Source: Thalassobaculum fulvum (GTDB lineage Bacteria; Pseudomonadota; Alphaproteobacteria; Thalassobaculales; Thalassobaculaceae). From it: a stretch of DNA of 64,000 nucleotides. Each line of letters begins with the position of its first letter. Position 1 is the stretch's first letter. The stretch is taken from positions 1-64,000 of the forward strand of contig NZ_BMZS01000010.1 in assembly GCF_014652915.1 (NCBI RefSeq), written 5' to 3'. The position numbers were made by a program, and so were the translations under genes. The notes beneath the pieces were generated by a model. The model did no database searches. It was not told the origin of the DNA and worked only from the letters and a program-made list of their open reading frames with translations. Below, piece by piece: positions 62,082-64,000 of this stretch.

Positions 62082-63004
62082 GCTCCCGCCCTCCGGGCGT
62101 CGGCGACCGACCTGACGACGGCGGGCCAGTCGTCGCGCGCGATCCAGCCGAGGTCGCGCTCGGCGGCCCGGCTGTCGAGCGGGCTGGCGGTGGCGGTGTC
62201 CGCGAACCAGTCGGGAGCGCGGACGTCCGGCCGCTCGCCGTAGACCCGCTCGAACCAGGGCAGGGCCGCGACCCCGCCGAGGGTGTCGCGGGCGGCGATC
62301 ACGTAGCGGCCGAACGCCGGCGTGTCGGCCAGAAGCGCCGCCCGGAACGCGGCTGCGGCGTCCCGCGAAGTGACGTAGCAGCGATGGGCCGGGAGCGCGC
62401 CGTAGCGCGGCGCGTCGACCGCGAACCCGGGGTGCCCCTCCGCGGCCGTCAGCGTCGCCAACTCGGCCAGGATCTCCGGGGCCTTCTCGGGGCGCACGAT
62501 CAGGGTCGGCCGCAGGCAGACGATCGAGCCGATGCCGCCGCGCCGCGCGAAGCTCTCGGCGGTCTGCTCGATCAGCGCCTTGGTCAGGTCGTAGGTCCGG
62601 GTGGGCCGCAGGGGGTGCGCCTCGTCGATCGGCAGGTAGGCGGGCGGATTGTCCGGGCCGAACCCGTAGGCGGCCGACGACGAGGCGATCACGACCTTGG
62701 CGACGCCGGCTTCCTCGCAGGCCCGCAGCAGGTTCCAGGTGCCCTGGACGTTGACCTCCATGTAGCGCCGGTCCGGCACCGGCGTGCCGTCGTCGATGCC
62801 GGCCAGGTGGACGACCCGGTCGTGCCCGCGCACCGCGGATCTGACGGCATCCAGGTCGCGCATGTCGGCCGGACGGAACAGCACGTCGGCGGCCGGCCGC
62901 CGCAGGTCCAGGACCTCGACCGCATGGTCGGGCGCGAGCGCCGCGACCACGTGGGCGCCGAGCAGGCCGCCGCCGCCGGTTACGAGTACTGTCGCAGTCG
63001 CCAT
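62078..63004 (-). CDS. NAD-dependent epimerase/dehydratase (extended SDR)
   Basis: A 308-residue extended SDR. MATATVLVTGGGGLLGAHVV is the nucleotide-binding start (GGGGLLG), VLDLRRPAADVLF and VVHLAGIDDGTP follow, and the active site is SSSAAYGFG with YDLTK (Tyr-x-x-x-Lys). Such enzymes interconvert nucleotide sugars. The ATG at 63004 has GGAGCGGGA before it. It overlaps the glycosyltransferase-like gene by four bases and is divergent from an alpha/beta hydrolase. Confidence 0.88.
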   Translation of the reverse strand: MATATVLVTGGGGLLGAHVVAALAPDHAVEVLDLRRPAADVLFRPADMRDLDAVRSAVRGHDRVVHLAGIDDGTPVPDRRYMEVNVQGTWNLLRACEEAGVAKVVIASSSAAYGFGPDNPPAYLPIDEAHPLRPTRTYDLTKALIEQTAESFARRGGIGSIVCLRPTLIVRPEKAPEILAELATLTAAEGHPGFAVDAPRYGALPAHRCYVTSRDAAAAFRAALLADTPAFGRYVIAARDTLGGVAALPWFERVYGERPDVRAPDWFADTATASPLDSRAAERDLGWIARDDWPAVVRSVADARRAGA

Positions 63005-63093
63005 TCCCGCTCCGTCCAATCGGTCCTGGTCGTCGGTCGAACCGCCGGAGCATAGTACCGCCGTCGCAATCGAGAAAAGCGTGGGGGCCCCGC

Positions 63094-63957
63094 ATGCGGG
63101 TTCTGGTCAACGGTGTCCGGCTGTTCTTCGACGTGGAGGGGGCGGGGCTCGAGCCTGAGGGGCCGGCGATGCGCCGCAAGCCGACGCTGATCGTCCTGCA
63201 CGGCGGGCCGGGGGCCGATCACAGCACGCTGCGGCCGTGGTTCGCTCGGTTCGCCGACATCGCGCAGGTGGTGTACCTGGATCACCGGGCCAACGGCCGC
63301 AGCGACGACGGTCCGCCGGAGGCCGAGACCCTGGCGCAGTGGGGCGACGACATCGCCGGTTTCTGCGCCGCCCTCGAGATCGATCGGCCGATCCTCTACG
63401 GCCTGTCGTTCGGCGGCTTCGTCGCGCAGTCGGCGGCGACCCGGCATCCCGACCTGCCGTCCAGGCTGGTCCTGGCGTCGACCGCCTGCCGGTCGGTGTT
63501 CGAGCGCAAGTACGACGCCTTCGAGGCGATGGGCGGCCCGGACTCACGGCGGGCGGCCGAACGGTTCTGGGGCGGAGCGATCGACGGCGACCCGAGCGTG
63601 GTCGACGACTGGGACCGGCACTGCCGCCCGTACTACAACACCACGCCCCAGGATCCGGAGGGTCGGTCGCGCGTGGTCCGGCGGGCCGCGACCGAGGCGC
63701 GGTTCTTCAAGGCCGGTGGCGAGCGCTGGCGTATGGACTTCCGCGCGGACCTGGCCCGGGTCCGGTGTCCGACCCTGGTGCTGGCCGGCGACCGGGATCC
63801 GGTCACTCCGCTGGCCGATGCCGAGGAGATCGCCGCGCATCTGCCGTCGGACGTGCTGCGCTACGAGGTGGTGACCGGCGCCGGGCACGGAACGCATCGC
63901 GACCGGCCGGCCGAGACCGAGCGGATCCTGCGGTCCTTCATCCTGGCCGAGGGCTGA
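63094..63957 (+). CDS. alpha/beta hydrolase, proline iminopeptidase-like
   Basis: A 287-residue alpha/beta-hydrolase with a lid. The oxyanion stretch is VLHGGPGADHSTLRPWF, the nucleophile GLSFGGFVAQ (Ser in GxSxG, about residue 110), the acid AGDRDPVTP and the histidine GAGHGTHRD. HGGPG and the following DHRANGRS place it with the proline iminopeptidase/related hydrolases. Natural substrate unknown. It is divergent from the epimerase by 89 bases. No gene is visible in the remaining 43 bases. Confidence 0.88.
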   Translation: MRVLVNGVRLFFDVEGAGLEPEGPAMRRKPTLIVLHGGPGADHSTLRPWFARFADIAQVVYLDHRANGRSDDGPPEAETLAQWGDDIAGFCAALEIDRPILYGLSFGGFVAQSAATRHPDLPSRLVLASTACRSVFERKYDAFEAMGGPDSRRAAERFWGGAIDGDPSVVDDWDRHCRPYYNTTPQDPEGRSRVVRRAATEARFFKAGGERWRMDFRADLARVRCPTLVLAGDRDPVTPLADAEEIAAHLPSDVLRYEVVTGAGHGTHRDRPAETERILRSFILAEG

Positions 63958-64000
63958 AGAGCCGGGGCGCGGCCGGCCGCGTGTCATTCTCCTGTCGGTC

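Overview
The window is a very GC-rich, gene-dense piece of chromosome from a Gram-negative bacterium, most likely an alphaproteobacterium of the Rhodospirillales or a related order. Three things point there: a C4-pathway 5-aminolevulinate synthase (39308-40534), TonB-dependent outer-membrane uptake, and several TTAA-N7-TTAA-type sites resembling those of the cell-cycle regulator CtrA. I found no tRNA, rRNA, CRISPR array, transposase or phage gene. No gap longer than about 250 bases lacks a gene. Coordinates were read by eye; starts were chosen from ribosome-binding sites, overlaps and family length.

Left part (1-5.5 kb): a glutathione/xenobiotic cluster with three glutathione S-transferases, a nitronate monooxygenase, an NTF2-fold protein and a two-cupin ChrR-like protein. 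Two divergent regulators (HxlR and TetR types) sit beside clear palindromic operators. Next (5.6-18.3 kb) comes a complete nine-gene N-type rotary ATPase operon, atpDCQRBEFAG, with no delta gene. It is followed by a beta-CASP metallo-hydrolase, a 'host attachment' family protein, a zinc alcohol dehydrogenase, a P2A-type cation ATPase and a TrxC-type thioredoxin. An FNR/FixK-like box lies in the middle, so I read this block as a low-oxygen energy and stress island. A soluble globin-coupled chemoreceptor (19.4-20.7 kb) adds oxygen sensing beside it.

From 20.7 to 26.2 kb there is an iron/heme locus: hmuTUV-like ABC transporter, a FRAP/NPDL heme receptor and a divergent IsdG-like heme monooxygenase, sharing one Fur-type operator. 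From 26.2 to 30.9 kb a YdjC deacetylase precedes a GtrB-YfhO-GtrA envelope glycosylation set. Two methyltransferases, an agmatinase-like ureohydrolase and an M20 amidohydrolase follow. At 35.0-35.6 kb there are tiny ORFs behind two near-duplicate leaders. The middle also holds a hybrid histidine kinase and hemA, facing away from each other across two CtrA-like sites, and several poorly known genes (42.4-47.3 kb).

The right part contains a large hybrid kinase (47.4-50.7 kb) and a FecR / OmpA-lipoprotein / CHASE2-kinase trio (52.2-56.6 kb). A lone flagellin with an enlarged central region lies behind an AT-rich upstream region and a CtrA-like site. Two tandem paralogous glycine-rich membrane proteins follow, then a non-heme iron oxygenase, a sugar/glycan pair and an alpha/beta hydrolase.

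The most promising items are the two near-identical leaders driving tiny unknown ORFs, the CtrA-like regulon linking heme synthesis, signalling and motility, the N-ATPase with a two-carboxylate rotor site, and the tandem paralogous membrane proteins. None of these could be tested here by database search.
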